Notes: generated by a model not told the origin, from the sequence alone. A DNA stretch of 16,315 bases from Planktothrix sp. UBA8402 (GCA_003456035.1 DMPJ01000550.1:1-16315); one strand, 5' to 3'. Numbered from the stretch's first letter, positions 6,951 to 14,436 are shown. Translations and numbers: made by a program.

Positions 6951-7086
6951 ATTTGAATCCGACTGAGGCTTGCCAAACGAAAGCCAACAACAGGAAAAAT
7001 ACGGGGATAACGGGCAGGATGTCAACGACGGGGCTAAAAATGGAGTAAGCTTCGGGTAGCTTTCCTAACAGCAGTGCTGCTTCCAT
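6949..7086 (-). CDS. psbK: Photosystem II reaction centre protein K
   Basis: This small thylakoid membrane subunit of the photosystem II core lies near CP43 and helps stabilise the complex and plastoquinone binding. Translating the minus strand from ATG 7084-7086 gives 45 aa starting [14 protein letters not shown], with the diagnostic [30 protein letters not shown] core, and ending SVGFK. The N-terminal few residues form the usual short propeptide, cleaved before KLPEAY in known PsbK; the single membrane helix runs about 21-42. A purine-rich AGAGAGG site lies about 11 bases before the start. The gene stands alone and convergent with the glutathione S-transferase-like gene. It is too short for most gene callers, but the match is clear. 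Confidence 0.95.
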   Translation of the reverse strand: MEAALLLGKLPEAYSIFSPVVDILPVIPVFFLLLAFVWQASVGFK

Positions 7087-7327
7087 AAATTAATATACCT
7101 CTCTAAAAATTATGTGGGCGAATTTTTACACATTTTACCACGCCAGGTGATGGCAACTCACGAATTTTCCAAGTTGATCCCCAAGCCCAATTTTGCTGAA
7201 ATTCGATCTGGGATATCGCAGTCTATCCTAAATCTTCCTGTCAACGACCGCCGAAAACACCTAATTACAGAGGTTACAGATGATTCTTCCCCTGCGGGTT
7301 AGGAATCAAAACCGGGAATTTGATCGG
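7087..7327. promoter_or_regulatory. Spacer upstream of psbK
   Basis: This stretch should contain the psbK promoter and leader on the minus strand and the end region of the alpha-E gene transcript. A short open frame on the plus strand (GTG 7114 to 7302) has no ribosome binding site and no recognisable similarity, so I do not call it. No tRNA or clear hairpin was found. Confidence 0.35.
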
Positions 7328-8317
7328 TTATGAACTGGCTTGAGTTTGACTGAATACCACAGGATTCGCAACAGGTTTAAGAGCAAAAAAGGCTTCATGA
7401 ATTCGCTCGCCAACATGATTCATCCGATTTTGTAAATCATCTAAAAATTCATGAATTCCATCTTGCATAATCTCCTCAATTGTCATATAATCTAATTCAG
7501 AACGTAACCTTCCTAACTCCCTTTCGGCGGGGCTTTGCCAAGTTCCTGGGCTAGTTCCAGTAATACATTGAAGCGAGTGTTCGGCTTGTAACAAACAATA
7601 TTCAATTGCACGAGGAAATTCTCGATCTAAGATTAAAAATTCCACCACCATAGAAGGTTTAATTCGGTGTTGTTTGCGTTTACGATACATTTCATAAGCA
7701 CTGGCAGATTTTAACAATGCAATCCACTGAATTTCATCAATAGTTGTTCCCACATCCTGCACCGAAGGTAACAAAATATAATACTTCACATCTAAAATTC
7801 GAGAGGTTTTATCAGCCCGCTCTAATAATCTCCCCATATTGCCAAAATGCCACCCTTCATTATGGGACATCGTAGCATCCATAACTCCAGCAAAAAGGTG
7901 TCCTCGCATTTTCACTTGATAGAAAAAATCCGAGAGTTGATAGGAACTATCTGTCAAAGCAGCATCTCTAACCATCATATAAAATTCATTCACTTGTTCC
8001 CACATTTCTGAGGAGATAATTTCTCGAACCGAACGAGCATTTTCCCGGGCTGCGCGTAAACAAGATAAAATAGAATTTGGATAATTACTATCAAAGGTTA
8101 AAAATCGGATCACATTTTCTTCGGTAGCTTCTCCATAACGTTCTTTAAATAGTTCTAAGTCTCCCGTTGTTACGACTATTGGTTTCCACTGTTGTTGAAC
8201 ACCAGAAGGAGAATCTAACAATAAATTTTGGTTGACATCAATAAAACGAGCAATATTTTCCGCCCGTTCTACATAACGATTTAACCAATAAATAGAATCT
8301 GCAACACGACTTAACAT
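7328..8317 (-). CDS. Alpha-E domain protein (DUF403), 329 aa
   Basis: The alpha-E family is all-helical and of unknown biochemistry. In many bacteria it is encoded beside a circularly permuted ATP-grasp protein and a transglutaminase-like protein, suggesting a peptide-ligation pathway; neither partner is in this window. The N-terminus MLSRVADSIYWLNRYVERAE, continuing NIARF, is the family signature, and full length is about 310-330 aa. The frame stays open for 81 codons upstream to 8560, but that stretch is read from a dispersed repeat and has no family similarity, so I place the start at ATG 8315-8317. The ribosome binding site there is weak. The gene follows the repeat patch, and the psbEFLJ terminator lies beyond it, so it probably has its own promoter. 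Confidence 0.9.
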   Translation of the reverse strand: MLSRVADSIYWLNRYVERAENIARFIDVNQNLLLDSPSGVQQQWKPIVVTTGDLELFKERYGEATEENVIRFLTFDSNYPNSILSCLRAARENARSVREIISSEMWEQVNEFYMMVRDAALTDSSYQLSDFFYQVKMRGHLFAGVMDATMSHNEGWHFGNMGRLLERADKTSRILDVKYYILLPSVQDVGTTIDEIQWIALLKSASAYEMYRKRKQHRIKPSMVVEFLILDREFPRAIEYCLLQAEHSLQCITGTSPGTWQSPAERELGRLRSELDYMTIEEIMQDGIHEFLDDLQNRMNHVGERIHEAFFALKPVANPVVFSQTQASS

Positions 8318-8593
8318 ATTGATAATTGTTGACGGTTTACTGTTGAATAGGATGAACCCACCCCAAAAAAATCCGTGAAATCCGATCACAGATTTAAGCG
8401 GATTACGCAGATTAACACAGATTATAGCAGTCGCGCCTCTTTTCCTGCGGTGTTCCCTATTCCATGCTATAACACAGATTAAAATCCGTGAAATCCGTGA
8501 AATCCTCTTAAATCCGTGATCCCTGTTCCCTGCTATATAACAAAAATCCCACTCAACCAAAGGGAGCAGGATTTTGTTAAATATGAGGGTTTT
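8318..8593. other. Gene-free region dominated by dispersed repeats
   Basis: Between the alpha-E start and the psbJ terminator there is no credible gene. An open frame continues here only because it reads through repeats. The alpha-E promoter must lie in this stretch, but I see no clear -10/-35 pair. The repeats are listed separately. Confidence 0.6.
8370..8541. repeat. Dispersed repeat patch (AAATCCGTG / ACACAGATT / TTCCCTGCTAT words)
   Basis: AATCCGTGAAATCC occurs at the left end and repeatedly near 8483-8520. TTAACACAGATTATA and TAACACAGATTAAAA are two copies of a second word. CCCTATTCCATGCTATAAC (8455-8472) and CCCTGTTCCCTGCTATATAAC (8521-8541) are two copies of a third. The patch thus looks like partial duplications of one composite repeat. 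Related words make up the terminator at 4727-4793. Confidence 0.7.
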
Positions 8594-8631
8594 AGGAGGA
8601 TTGCTGCTAAAAATAGCTTGCTGATCCTCCT
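8594..8631 (-). terminator. Terminator-like hairpin after psbJ
   Basis: AGGAGGAT (8594-8601) pairs with ATCCTCCT (8624-8631), with further GC and GCT/AGC pairs toward an AAAAAT loop. It is ten bases beyond the psbJ stop and is the natural 3' end of the rubA-psbJ unit. On the minus strand AAAA rather than Ts follows, so termination strength is uncertain; it may also stabilise the mRNA end. Confidence 0.65.
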
Positions 8632-8640
8632 ACATCGGTC

Positions 8641-8760
8641 TTAGAAGGAAGAACCTATACCCACATAGGAACCATAGAAAAACAAACCAACCACCACTAG
8701 AATGCCAGTTCCGGCAACAGTGGCGACTAACCACAAAGGAAGTCTACCTGATTGCAACAC
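8641..8760 (-). CDS. psbJ: Photosystem II protein J
   Basis: PsbJ is a small thylakoid subunit next to cytochrome b559 that affects electron flow from QA to QB and assembly of the PSII core. The minus strand gives 39 aa with the family signature [20 protein letters not shown], then GLFFYGSY, and a GIGSSF end; one membrane helix spans about 9-31. The start is GTG at 8758-8760: no ATG is in frame upstream, a GAGG site lies nine bases ahead, and the resulting length matches the family (39-40 aa). The N-terminus reads M-L-Q-S-G-R instead of the common M-S-E-G-G-R. It is last in the psbE-F-L-J order, and a hairpin follows it. Confidence 0.96.
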   Translation of the reverse strand: MLQSGRLPLWLVATVAGTGILVVVGLFFYGSYVGIGSSF

Positions 8761-8898
8761 AGTTTTTACCTCGTTAATTCAAAGCTTAATTGACAAGGGA
8801 TTTTAGATTTTGGATAGGAGATTTTGGATTAATATTTTGTAAAAAAATACGTTTCCGATTGGCAAGATCCAAAATTGTTAAATCGATCAAAAATCCAG

Positions 8899-9018
8899 TT
8901 AGTTAAAGAAATAACTGGAGAACAAAATACCCACAACAAAAACCAACAGCAAACCCAAATAGAGTGAAGTTCTGTTCAACTCCACAGGTTGGCGATTAGG
9001 ATTATTACTGCGATCCAT
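8899..9018 (-). CDS. psbL: Photosystem II protein L
   Basis: PsbL is a single-helix thylakoid protein at the PSII monomer interface, needed for stable dimers and for QA function. The minus strand from ATG 9016-9018 gives 39 aa: [20 protein letters not shown] then [19 protein letters not shown], which matches the highly conserved family along its whole length (the [22 protein letters not shown] core). The membrane helix is about 17-37. It lies 10 bases after psbF, with an AGGAGA-type site in that gap, so the two are co-transcribed. A 138-base gap separates it from psbJ; nothing further was recognised in that gap. Confidence 0.97.
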   Translation of the reverse strand: MDRSNNPNRQPVELNRTSLYLGLLLVFVVGILFSSYFFN

Positions 9019-9028
9019 AGTTAGTCTC

Positions 9029-9166
9029 CTATCGTTGAATAAATTGCATAGCCGCGATCGCACCCAAGAAAAAAACCGTAGGTACTGCTAAAGTATGAAT
9101 TGCTAACCAACGAACACTAAAAATCGGATAAGTTATCGGTTCATTGGAACTGCTACCAGTTGCCAT
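9029..9166 (-). CDS. psbF: Cytochrome b559 subunit beta
   Basis: PsbF pairs with PsbE to bind the haem of cytochrome b559 in the PSII core, a protective electron carrier and early assembly scaffold. The minus strand from ATG 9164-9166 gives 45 aa: [20 protein letters not shown], then [20 protein letters not shown], ending QFIQR. The haem ligand is H24 in the [11 protein letters not shown] motif; the single membrane helix runs about 19-40. A GGAG site lies just ahead of the start in the 21-base gap after psbE. A HIP1 octamer (9053-9060) is read inside the helix as Gly-Ala-Ile-Ala. Length and sequence are typical. Confidence 0.98.
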   Translation of the reverse strand: MATGSSSNEPITYPIFSVRWLAIHTLAVPTVFFLGAIAAMQFIQR

Positions 9167-9187
9167 CTTATTAAACTCCTATGTCAA

Positions 9188-9436
9188 CTATTTACTCGAA
9201 AAGTCGCCAATTTGTTTTTTGCTATTCAGGCGATCGCTTACAATCGGAATTTCCTGCCGTTGTTGAGTAAAATACTCATCGGGGCGAGGGGTTCCAAAAG
9301 TATCGTAAGCCAGACCCGTGCTGATAAACAGCCAACCTGCAACAAATAAAGCCGGAATGGTAATACTGTGAATTACCCAATACCGGATACTGGTAATAAT
9401 ATCCCCAAAAGGACGCTCTCCAGTTGTTCCTGACAT
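9188..9436 (-). CDS. psbE: Cytochrome b559 subunit alpha
   Basis: PsbE is the larger haem-binding subunit of cytochrome b559 and is essential for PSII assembly. The product is 82 aa starting [20 protein letters not shown], with haem ligand H23 in [17 protein letters not shown], one membrane helix (about 20-40), and the lumenal [20 protein letters not shown] segment that is nearly invariant. The frame is open upstream to a possible ATG at 9472, but the chosen ATG (9434-9436) has a strong AAGGAGA site and the family's normal N-terminus. It follows ycf48 by 100 bases and is the first of psbE-F-L-J. A HIP1 octamer lies near the C-terminal codons. Confidence 0.98.
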   Translation of the reverse strand: MSGTTGERPFGDIITSIRYWVIHSITIPALFVAGWLFISTGLAYDTFGTPRPDEYFTQQRQEIPIVSDRLNSKKQIGDFSSK

Positions 9437-9536
9437 CGTTAAATCTCCTTGCATCAACAGTTGAACACTCAAATCTAATCATACGGGAGCAGGGAATGTG
9501 GAACAAGCCTACTCCATTGATTTCTCAATTATCAGT

Positions 9537-10544
9537 TTAAGCAGTTTCTGGGTTAGAACCCTGATAACGAAGTAAAGTCCCCCTTTGACCTAGGACATAA
9601 CCCTGTTCCGGGTCAAAAAACTTAATTTTGTAAAGGTTAGAAGGGACATTTTCCACTGACCCATCTTTTTGCCAAGTTTTACCCCCATCAAAACTACACA
9701 GGAGATTTCCGCTACCACCACTAACCCAAATTTCTTCCGGGGTGCGATAGGCTAAATCCAAAAATCCCCAACTCGTAGAATATTCAGGGTTAATAGGTTC
9801 ACCCCACGCCTGGGAATTCTCAGGATCAGTAAACCGCAATTCACCCCCACGAGCAATCATCCATAGACGGCTATCTTGACCAAAGCCAATTTTTTCTAAT
9901 CGCTTAGAGCTAAAACGATTATGAGGTTCCCAGGCTTGAGAGCCGGGTTCCCAAGTCGAGTAAAAATTGCCCTTAGCCGAAACGCTAATATAGCGACCAT
10001 CCTCAGCGCGAGACAAATTTCTGACAAAACCCACCGCATCTTCAACCAGAGCCGTCCAGGTTTTACCGCCATCTTGGGTTTGGTAAATTGCGCCCAAATC
10101 CGTGGTCATCTCAGCACTATTAGGACTCACAGCCACAATACTATAGGGGGCGCCGGGTAACTTGGCATTCAGAAGAATCCGATCCCAAGTTTGACCTTCA
10201 TCGGTCGTGTGTAGCAAAATCGAGGGAAGTCCCACAATCCAACCCTCAGCACCGTTAAAGCTGATGGAGTTGAAGCGAACTTTTTCTTCCCCTAAATCCA
10301 GTTGTTTCACGTCCCAATGGTCACCGCCATCAGTTGTTTCCAGTAGCGTAGCCTCACTACCCACAATCCAACCCTGTTGGGGGTTAGTTCCTGTAAAGGC
10401 AATATCAGCTAAATTGGCCTGGGTTCCCGTGGGAACCACCTCCCAGGGGTTGTAACTCAGTTGTGGTAAGTAGCGACAGCTAACACAGATCAGAGCAACT
10501 GTCAATACTATAACGATTTTTTGCAAAAATTTAACAATGTGCAT
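9537..10544 (-). CDS. ycf48: Photosystem II assembly factor Ycf48 (HCF136 homologue)
   Basis: Ycf48 is a lumenal assembly factor that binds newly made D1 and cytochrome b559-D2 modules and promotes their joining. The 335-aa product has an N-terminal hydrophobic export signal (about 8-22) ending at C23, probably a lipoprotein, though C20-V21-S22-C23 is an atypical lipobox. The mature part is a seven-bladed propeller with Asp-box motifs: DGGDHW (72-77), DEGQTW (115-120), DGGKTW (158-163) and DGGKTW (286-291). The Arg-rich surface known in the family fits R180-R240 positions but was not aligned. It lies between rubA and psbE, the arrangement known in other cyanobacteria, so assembly factors and their client are made together. 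The start ATG 10542-10544 is 25 bases after rubA. Confidence 0.96.
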   Translation of the reverse strand: MHIVKFLQKIVIVLTVALICVSCRYLPQLSYNPWEVVPTGTQANLADIAFTGTNPQQGWIVGSEATLLETTDGGDHWDVKQLDLGEEKVRFNSISFNGAEGWIVGLPSILLHTTDEGQTWDRILLNAKLPGAPYSIVAVSPNSAEMTTDLGAIYQTQDGGKTWTALVEDAVGFVRNLSRAEDGRYISVSAKGNFYSTWEPGSQAWEPHNRFSSKRLEKIGFGQDSRLWMIARGGELRFTDPENSQAWGEPINPEYSTSWGFLDLAYRTPEEIWVSGGSGNLLCSFDGGKTWQKDGSVENVPSNLYKIKFFDPEQGYVLGQRGTLLRYQGSNPETA

Positions 10545-10569
10545 CAGATTTAATCAAATTTGAACTCCC

Positions 10570-10899
10570 TCAACTTAAGCCATACAAACTCATAAAGAAC
10601 AAAAATCCCAGGGCTAAGGCCCCAAAAATCAAGAGATTTTTTTGTTGGGCGGTCAAGGTATTGACCCCTAAACCAAAGCCTTGGTTCTCCTCAAACCCAG
10701 AGGGGTTTTCCTTAGAGCCAATATTGATAAATTGGCTTGAGGGGGCACCACAAACCGGACAACGCCATTTGTTCGGTAAATCGGTAAAGGCTGTCCCCGC
10801 AAGCACATTAGAACTCCCTTTCTTGGGTTCATAGACATAGCCACAAGCCTTACACTCATGGCGATCAAGAGCCGTAACTTCAGTGGCTGAGTCACTCAT
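10570..10899 (-). CDS. rubA: Membrane-anchored rubredoxin RubA
   Basis: RubA is a thylakoid rubredoxin required for photosystem biogenesis, thought to act by electron transfer or protection of the early cytochrome b559-D2 module. The 109-aa protein binds one iron through four cysteines: C16 and C19 (CKACGY) and C47 and C50 (CPVCGA), with the usual Trp-Arg before the second pair. A flexible linker (about 55-85) leads to one C-terminal membrane helix (about 88-107). The start ATG 10897-10899 gives the normal short N-terminal tail. It heads the rubA-ycf48-psbE-F-L-J unit. Length and domain order are typical of the cyanobacterial and plastid family. Confidence 0.96.
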   Translation of the reverse strand: MSDSATEVTALDRHECKACGYVYEPKKGSSNVLAGTAFTDLPNKWRCPVCGAPSSQFINIGSKENPSGFEENQGFGLGVNTLTAQQKNLLIFGALALGFLFFMSLYGLS

Positions 10900-11065
10900 A
10901 ACTTCAACACCGGATGAGTTTGGGATTATTAGAATAACTATTAAATAATATTACAAAATTTGAGCAAATCACAACAGACGTCCGCCCATTCCCGCAGCAG
11001 GATCAACAACAGTATGTCAAAATGTAAAAAATCAGTTACAAACTTAGAGCGATCTTTGATTTATT
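10900..11065. promoter_or_regulatory. Divergent promoter region, rubA-psb unit / ndhCKJ operon
   Basis: These 166 bases separate two oppositely oriented operons and must hold both promoters. The left half is AT-rich (AACTATTAAATAATATTA), suitable for the leftward rubA start; the right half holds TATGTCAAAAT near 11014-11024, possibly part of a rightward -10. The GTG start of ndhC has no strong ribosome binding site. The close back-to-back layout would allow coordinated control of PSII assembly and NDH-1, but no operator could be identified. Confidence 0.5.
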
Positions 11066-11428
11066 GTGTTTGTTCTTAGTGGCTACGAATACTTTTTAGG
11101 CTTCCTAATCTTATGCAGCCTAGTTCCAGTCCTGGCTTTGACTGTATCCAAGGTCTTACGGCCAAAAAGCCGTGCTGGCGTCCGTCGCACCACCTATGAG
11201 TGCGGTAACGAACCGATTGGAGGAGCATGGATTCAATTCAACATCCGATACTATATGTTCGCCTTGGTGTTTGTGATTTTCGACGTTGAAACCGTGTTTC
11301 TCTACCCTTGGGCCGTTGTCTTCCACAATTTGGGACTCTTGGCCTTTATTGAAGCCTTGATTTTTATTTCAATTCTTGTCATTGCACTGGTTTACGCCTG
11401 GCGTAAAGGTGCATTGGAATGGTCATAA
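11066..11428 (+). CDS. ndhC: NAD(P)H-quinone oxidoreductase subunit 3
   Basis: NdhC is a membrane subunit of the cyanobacterial NDH-1 complex (respiration, cyclic electron flow around PSI, CO2 uptake), homologous to NuoA. The 120-aa product has three membrane helices (about 6-28, 64-84, 90-112) and the conserved loop with [12 protein letters not shown], followed by [19 protein letters not shown]. The start is GTG 11066, giving the usual N-terminus [13 protein letters not shown]; no ATG is available. It is first in ndhC-ndhK-ndhJ, and its last 10 bases overlap ndhK, indicating translational coupling. Confidence 0.97.
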   Translation: MFVLSGYEYFLGFLILCSLVPVLALTVSKVLRPKSRAGVRRTTYECGNEPIGGAWIQFNIRYYMFALVFVIFDVETVFLYPWAVVFHNLGLLAFIEALIFISILVIALVYAWRKGALEWS

Positions 11429-12165
11429 AAAGTGATAAAACCATGACTCAAAGCGTTTCACCCGAAATGGAAAAAATTATTAATCCGGTTGAGCGACCCC
11501 AAGTTACTCAAGAACTCTCGGAAAATGTGATTCTGACAACGGTGGATGATCTTTACAATTGGGCCCGGCTATCTAGTTTATGGCCGCTGTTGTACGGTAC
11601 AGCCTGTTGTTTTATTGAATTTGCGGGTTTAATTGGTTCCCGGTTTGACTTCGACCGTTTTGGTCTAGTTCCCCGGTCTAGTCCTCGACAGGCGGATTTA
11701 CTAATTACCGCCGGAACCATTACCATGAAATACGCTCCGATTTTGGTGCGTTTGTACGAACAAATGCCCGAACCTAAGTATGTGATTGCTATGGGAGCTT
11801 GTACGGTTACCGGGGGAATGTTTAGTATGGACTCCCCCTCGGCGGTGCGAGGCGTGGATAAATTAATTCCTGTGGATGTTTATATTCCTGGGTGTCCCCC
11901 CCGTCCCGAAGCAATTATCGACGCAGTAATCAAACTTCGCAAGAAAATTGCTAACGATTCCTTACAGGAGCGGGCCAATCTCCAACAAACCCATCGCTAT
12001 TACACCCGCCCCCATAATATGAAACCTGTGGAACCGATTTTAACAGGTAAATATTTAGTCACAGAATCCCGTCAGGTTCCCCCCAAACAGTTAACCGTTG
12101 CGATGGGAGGGGCAGTGCCCCCCGCCTTAATTGCCGAACGGACAAAGGAGGAAAAACGTGGCTAA
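11419..12165 (+). CDS. ndhK: NAD(P)H-quinone oxidoreductase subunit K
   Basis: NdhK is the peripheral NDH-1 subunit that carries the terminal 4Fe-4S cluster N2, which passes electrons to plastoquinone (NuoB homologue). Counting from ATG 11419, the cluster ligands are C63 and C64 (ACCFIEF), C128 (GACTVTGG) and C159 (GCPPRPE), all present. The 248-aa length and the C-terminal [16 protein letters not shown] extension are normal for cyanobacteria. An in-frame ATG at 11443 (MTQSVSPEM) is an alternative start; I prefer 11419 because an AAAGGTG site lies suitably upstream and the overlap with ndhC suggests coupling. The 3' end overlaps ndhJ by 8 bases. Confidence 0.96.
   Translation: MVIKSDKTMTQSVSPEMEKIINPVERPQVTQELSENVILTTVDDLYNWARLSSLWPLLYGTACCFIEFAGLIGSRFDFDRFGLVPRSSPRQADLLITAGTITMKYAPILVRLYEQMPEPKYVIAMGACTVTGGMFSMDSPSAVRGVDKLIPVDVYIPGCPPRPEAIIDAVIKLRKKIANDSLQERANLQQTHRYYTRPHNMKPVEPILTGKYLVTESRQVPPKQLTVAMGGAVPPALIAERTKEEKRG
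12144..12151 (+). promoter_or_regulatory. Strong ribosome binding site that sets the ndhJ start
   Basis: AAAGGAGG lies inside the end of ndhK, six bases before GTG 12158. It decides the start of ndhJ in favour of this GTG over the in-frame ATG at 12131, which lacks such a site. Confidence 0.8.
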
Positions 12166-12667
12166 CTCTGAAGTTGAAGCGCCCCTAGTTGAAGCAGGGA
12201 AAGTCTCCCAGTGGTTGAGTGAAAATGGCTTTGACCATCAATCCCTTGGCCCTAATGCTATGGGGGTGGAAATTATTAAAGTTGATCGAGACTACTTGAT
12301 TCCCCTTGCCACTGCCCTGTATGCTTATGGGTTTAACTGCTTACGTTGTCAATGTGCCTATGATGCTGGCCCTGGGGATGCCCTCGTCAGTGTTTATCAT
12401 TTAGTTAAAATTGATGATGACGTGGAACAACCGCAGGAAATCTGCGTCAAAGTCTTCGTCCCACGGGATGACCCCAAAGTCCCTTCGGTCTACTGGATAT
12501 GGAAAGCAGCAGATTTTCAGGAGCGAGAATCCTACGATATGTATGGTATCGTCTACGAAGGTCATCCCAATCTAAAACGAATTCTCATGCCTGAAGATTG
12601 GGTGGGTTGGCCTTTAAGAAAAGATTATATCTCTCCTGATTTCCATGAGTTGCAAGATGCCTATTAA
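12158..12667 (+). CDS. ndhJ: NAD(P)H-quinone oxidoreductase subunit J
   Basis: NdhJ is a peripheral-arm subunit of NDH-1 (NuoC homologue) that packs against NdhH and NdhK. From GTG 12158 the protein is 169 aa. It has the NuoC signature near the C-terminus, [20 protein letters not shown] followed by [16 protein letters not shown] (about 120-158), and ends [10 protein letters not shown] as in cyanobacteria. The frame is open 27 bases further upstream, but the AAAGGAGG site fixes the GTG. It overlaps ndhK by 8 bases and closes the ndhC-K-J operon. Confidence 0.97.
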   Translation: MANSEVEAPLVEAGKVSQWLSENGFDHQSLGPNAMGVEIIKVDRDYLIPLATALYAYGFNCLRCQCAYDAGPGDALVSVYHLVKIDDDVEQPQEICVKVFVPRDDPKVPSVYWIWKAADFQERESYDMYGIVYEGHPNLKRILMPEDWVGWPLRKDYISPDFHELQDAY

Positions 12668-12897
12668 TGGCAAAGTGTAATTCAATCTGGCGATCCAAAT
12701 TGCCAGATATCCAGGAAGTCTGATATAGTTGCCTACGATAATGTAGAATTCGTATCTGGCTTGAACTGGATACACCCTGGTGATTCCGATCAAGGGTTGT
12801 AGTTGAAGGTTGAGCAAAGAGTTCTACCCTAATTCAAACGGAATCAGTCTAGGTTTTCGATGCGTTTCGCAATTCACTCTGGTGGAGGAGTCTAATC
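12668..12897. other. Spacer between ndhJ and the calcium-loop protein
   Basis: No gene was found in these 230 bases. TCTGGC (12686-12691) and GCCAGA (12702-12707) form a small hairpin 18 bases after ndhJ, a possible operon end without a T-run. GTATC (12752-12756) pairs with GATAC (12769-12773). The right end carries a strong GGTGGAGGAG site for the next gene, whose promoter must also be here; TTGAAG (12803-12808) and TACCCT (12825-12830), 16 bases apart, are one weak candidate pair. Confidence 0.45.
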
Positions 12898-14430
12898 GTG
12901 AGTATTCTCAGCGGTACAACATTTAATGATATTAATTTCAACAGCATCTTTGATGCTGGAGACGCAGCACTGCCCAATGTGACTGTCTTTTTAGATACTA
13001 ATGGCAATGGTTTACCTGAAAGCTTAGAACAGGTTAGTATCACTGACATTAATGGTCTTTATTCGTTTCCTAACCTAGTGGCAGGAAATTACCTCGTGGG
13101 ACAAGTTGTTCCTCCTGGTTTCACACGAACAACGGCTGCAACCCCTGTGACTCTGACGGGAACCGCTACCGATTTAGCTACATTTAATATTGCAAATACG
13201 GCGGCAGTTGTTAACACTCCTATTGTTCCGTCTTTGAGTGGCAATATTTCTGGGGTTGTCTTTGTAGATAATAACTTACAAGGAATCTACAACTACATCT
13301 ACGACGATAACGGCAATATCGTTGTCGATCCCAATGGGTCTGTCCCCCAGAATCAGCTATACGATCCCTTTGTGGATGCCACCTTACCGAATATTCCGGT
13401 CTACATTGACCTGAACAACGATGGTTTCTACAATGGGAACGAACCTTTAGACCTCACCAATGAAGCCGGGTTTTATAACTTCAATGTTTTACCTGCTGGT
13501 TCCTACCTGTTAAGAGTTGCTCAAGCTTTTGAGGTGACAGGAGAAAACTCGATTCTGGGTGATCTGTTACAAACAACTAATACTCCCTTAGTAGTTGATG
13601 TCTTTGCTGGATCAACCGTCAGAGGCGATCTGGGTGTTGTTGCTCCCAACAGTGTTTACGGTAAAGTCATTAATGACCTGAATGGTAATGGCTTCCCAGA
13701 AGCTACAGAACCTGGAATTCAAGGCGTTACGGTCTTTATTGATTCCAATGGGAATAACTTCTTTGACTTAGGCGAAGATTCCACGGTCAGTGGTAGCGAT
13801 GGAGCCTACATTATCAAAGGCTTAGATACTAACGTTGGACAACAATCTAACGAAACCTTGGCTCAAAATCCCTATCTCGCCTACCAGCTTTTAGTTGATC
13901 CTCTGGCTGTCGCCAACACCTTCCCGGTGACTTCAGTTCCTCCCACCGCAGCCTACGTTAGAACTTCACCTCTACCGGGAGCTACAGTTGATGCTCCGGT
14001 GATTCCCGAAGGTTCTGCTCAGGCTAACTTCCTGTATGCTTTTGCTCCGACAGCAACAGCCATCTTACCTGACAGCATTACCGGATTTGTATTCAATGAT
14101 CTCAATGGTGATGGCATTGTTCAAACGGGTGAACCGAATCTACCCGGAGCCGAAGTCTATCTTGACTTGAACAACAACAACGCGCTAGATTCCGGTGAGC
14201 AGAATTTAATTACTGATGCAGCAGGTTCCTTTGGTTTCTTGGCTCTCCCGACTCCTAACGACTATATTGTTCGGACAACGGATGATTTCCTCAGCACCGC
14301 CGTTCCCAATGTCATCTTAGGTGTGAATCAATCTGCACAAATTGCGATTGGTCTGGCTACCTTCCAACCGAGTCCGGCTGTTAACCAAAACACTTTGGTT
14401 ACTATTCCAGGAACATCAGTGCTGTTCTAA
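12898..14430 (+). CDS. Acidic SdrD-B-like repeat protein with eight calcium loops, 510 aa
   Basis: The start is GTG 12898 behind a strong GGAGGAG site. The protein is four SdrD B-like (prealbumin-like fold) domains, about 1-105, 115-245, 252-380 and 392-490. Each holds two EF-hand-like 12-residue loops of D-x-N-x-[ND]-x type: residues 11, 33, 124, 171, 260, 282, 401 and 423 begin them. Paired loops are 22 residues apart in domains 1, 3 and 4; domain 2 has a 25-residue insert and its first loop is degenerate. There is no cysteine, only two lysines (K256, K307) and five arginines, so the protein is very acidic. No signal peptide or anchor is visible; the C-terminus is NQNTLVTIPGTSVLF. Families with this fold are usually cell-surface or matrix proteins stiffened by calcium, so an extracellular structural role is likely but inferred; type I export by a C-terminal signal is one possibility. 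It is monocistronic with two terminators. Confidence 0.88.
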   Translation: MSILSGTTFNDINFNSIFDAGDAALPNVTVFLDTNGNGLPESLEQVSITDINGLYSFPNLVAGNYLVGQVVPPGFTRTTAATPVTLTGTATDLATFNIANTAAVVNTPIVPSLSGNISGVVFVDNNLQGIYNYIYDDNGNIVVDPNGSVPQNQLYDPFVDATLPNIPVYIDLNNDGFYNGNEPLDLTNEAGFYNFNVLPAGSYLLRVAQAFEVTGENSILGDLLQTTNTPLVVDVFAGSTVRGDLGVVAPNSVYGKVINDLNGNGFPEATEPGIQGVTVFIDSNGNNFFDLGEDSTVSGSDGAYIIKGLDTNVGQQSNETLAQNPYLAYQLLVDPLAVANTFPVTSVPPTAAYVRTSPLPGATVDAPVIPEGSAQANFLYAFAPTATAILPDSITGFVFNDLNGDGIVQTGEPNLPGAEVYLDLNNNNALDSGEQNLITDAAGSFGFLALPTPNDYIVRTTDDFLSTAVPNVILGVNQSAQIAIGLATFQPSPAVNQNTLVTIPGTSVLF

Positions 14431-14436
14431 AACAGG

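Noticed and set aside
7114..7302. 62-codon open frame on the plus strand upstream of psbK
   Set aside because: GTG start without a ribosome binding site, no recognisable motif, and it lies over the psbK promoter region.
8318..8560. 81-residue N-terminal extension of the alpha-E protein
   Set aside because: It is translated dispersed repeat, lacks family similarity, and the family signature begins at the ATG 8315-8317.
9437..9506. Longer psbE start and an overlapping frame on the same strand
   Set aside because: The AAGGAGA site and the family N-terminus [11 protein letters not shown] fix the start at 9436; the other frame has no similarity to known proteins.
9921..10455. Plus-strand open frames over ycf48
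   Set aside because: Antisense shadows of a well-supported gene, with no ribosome binding sites.
12614..12817. 67-codon minus-strand frame across the ndhJ end and spacer
   Set aside because: It overlaps conserved ndhJ codons, has no ribosome binding site and resembles no known protein.
12849..13049. Minus-strand frame over the start of the calcium-loop gene
   Set aside because: The plus-strand frame has a strong ribosome binding site and clear domain repeats; this is its shadow.
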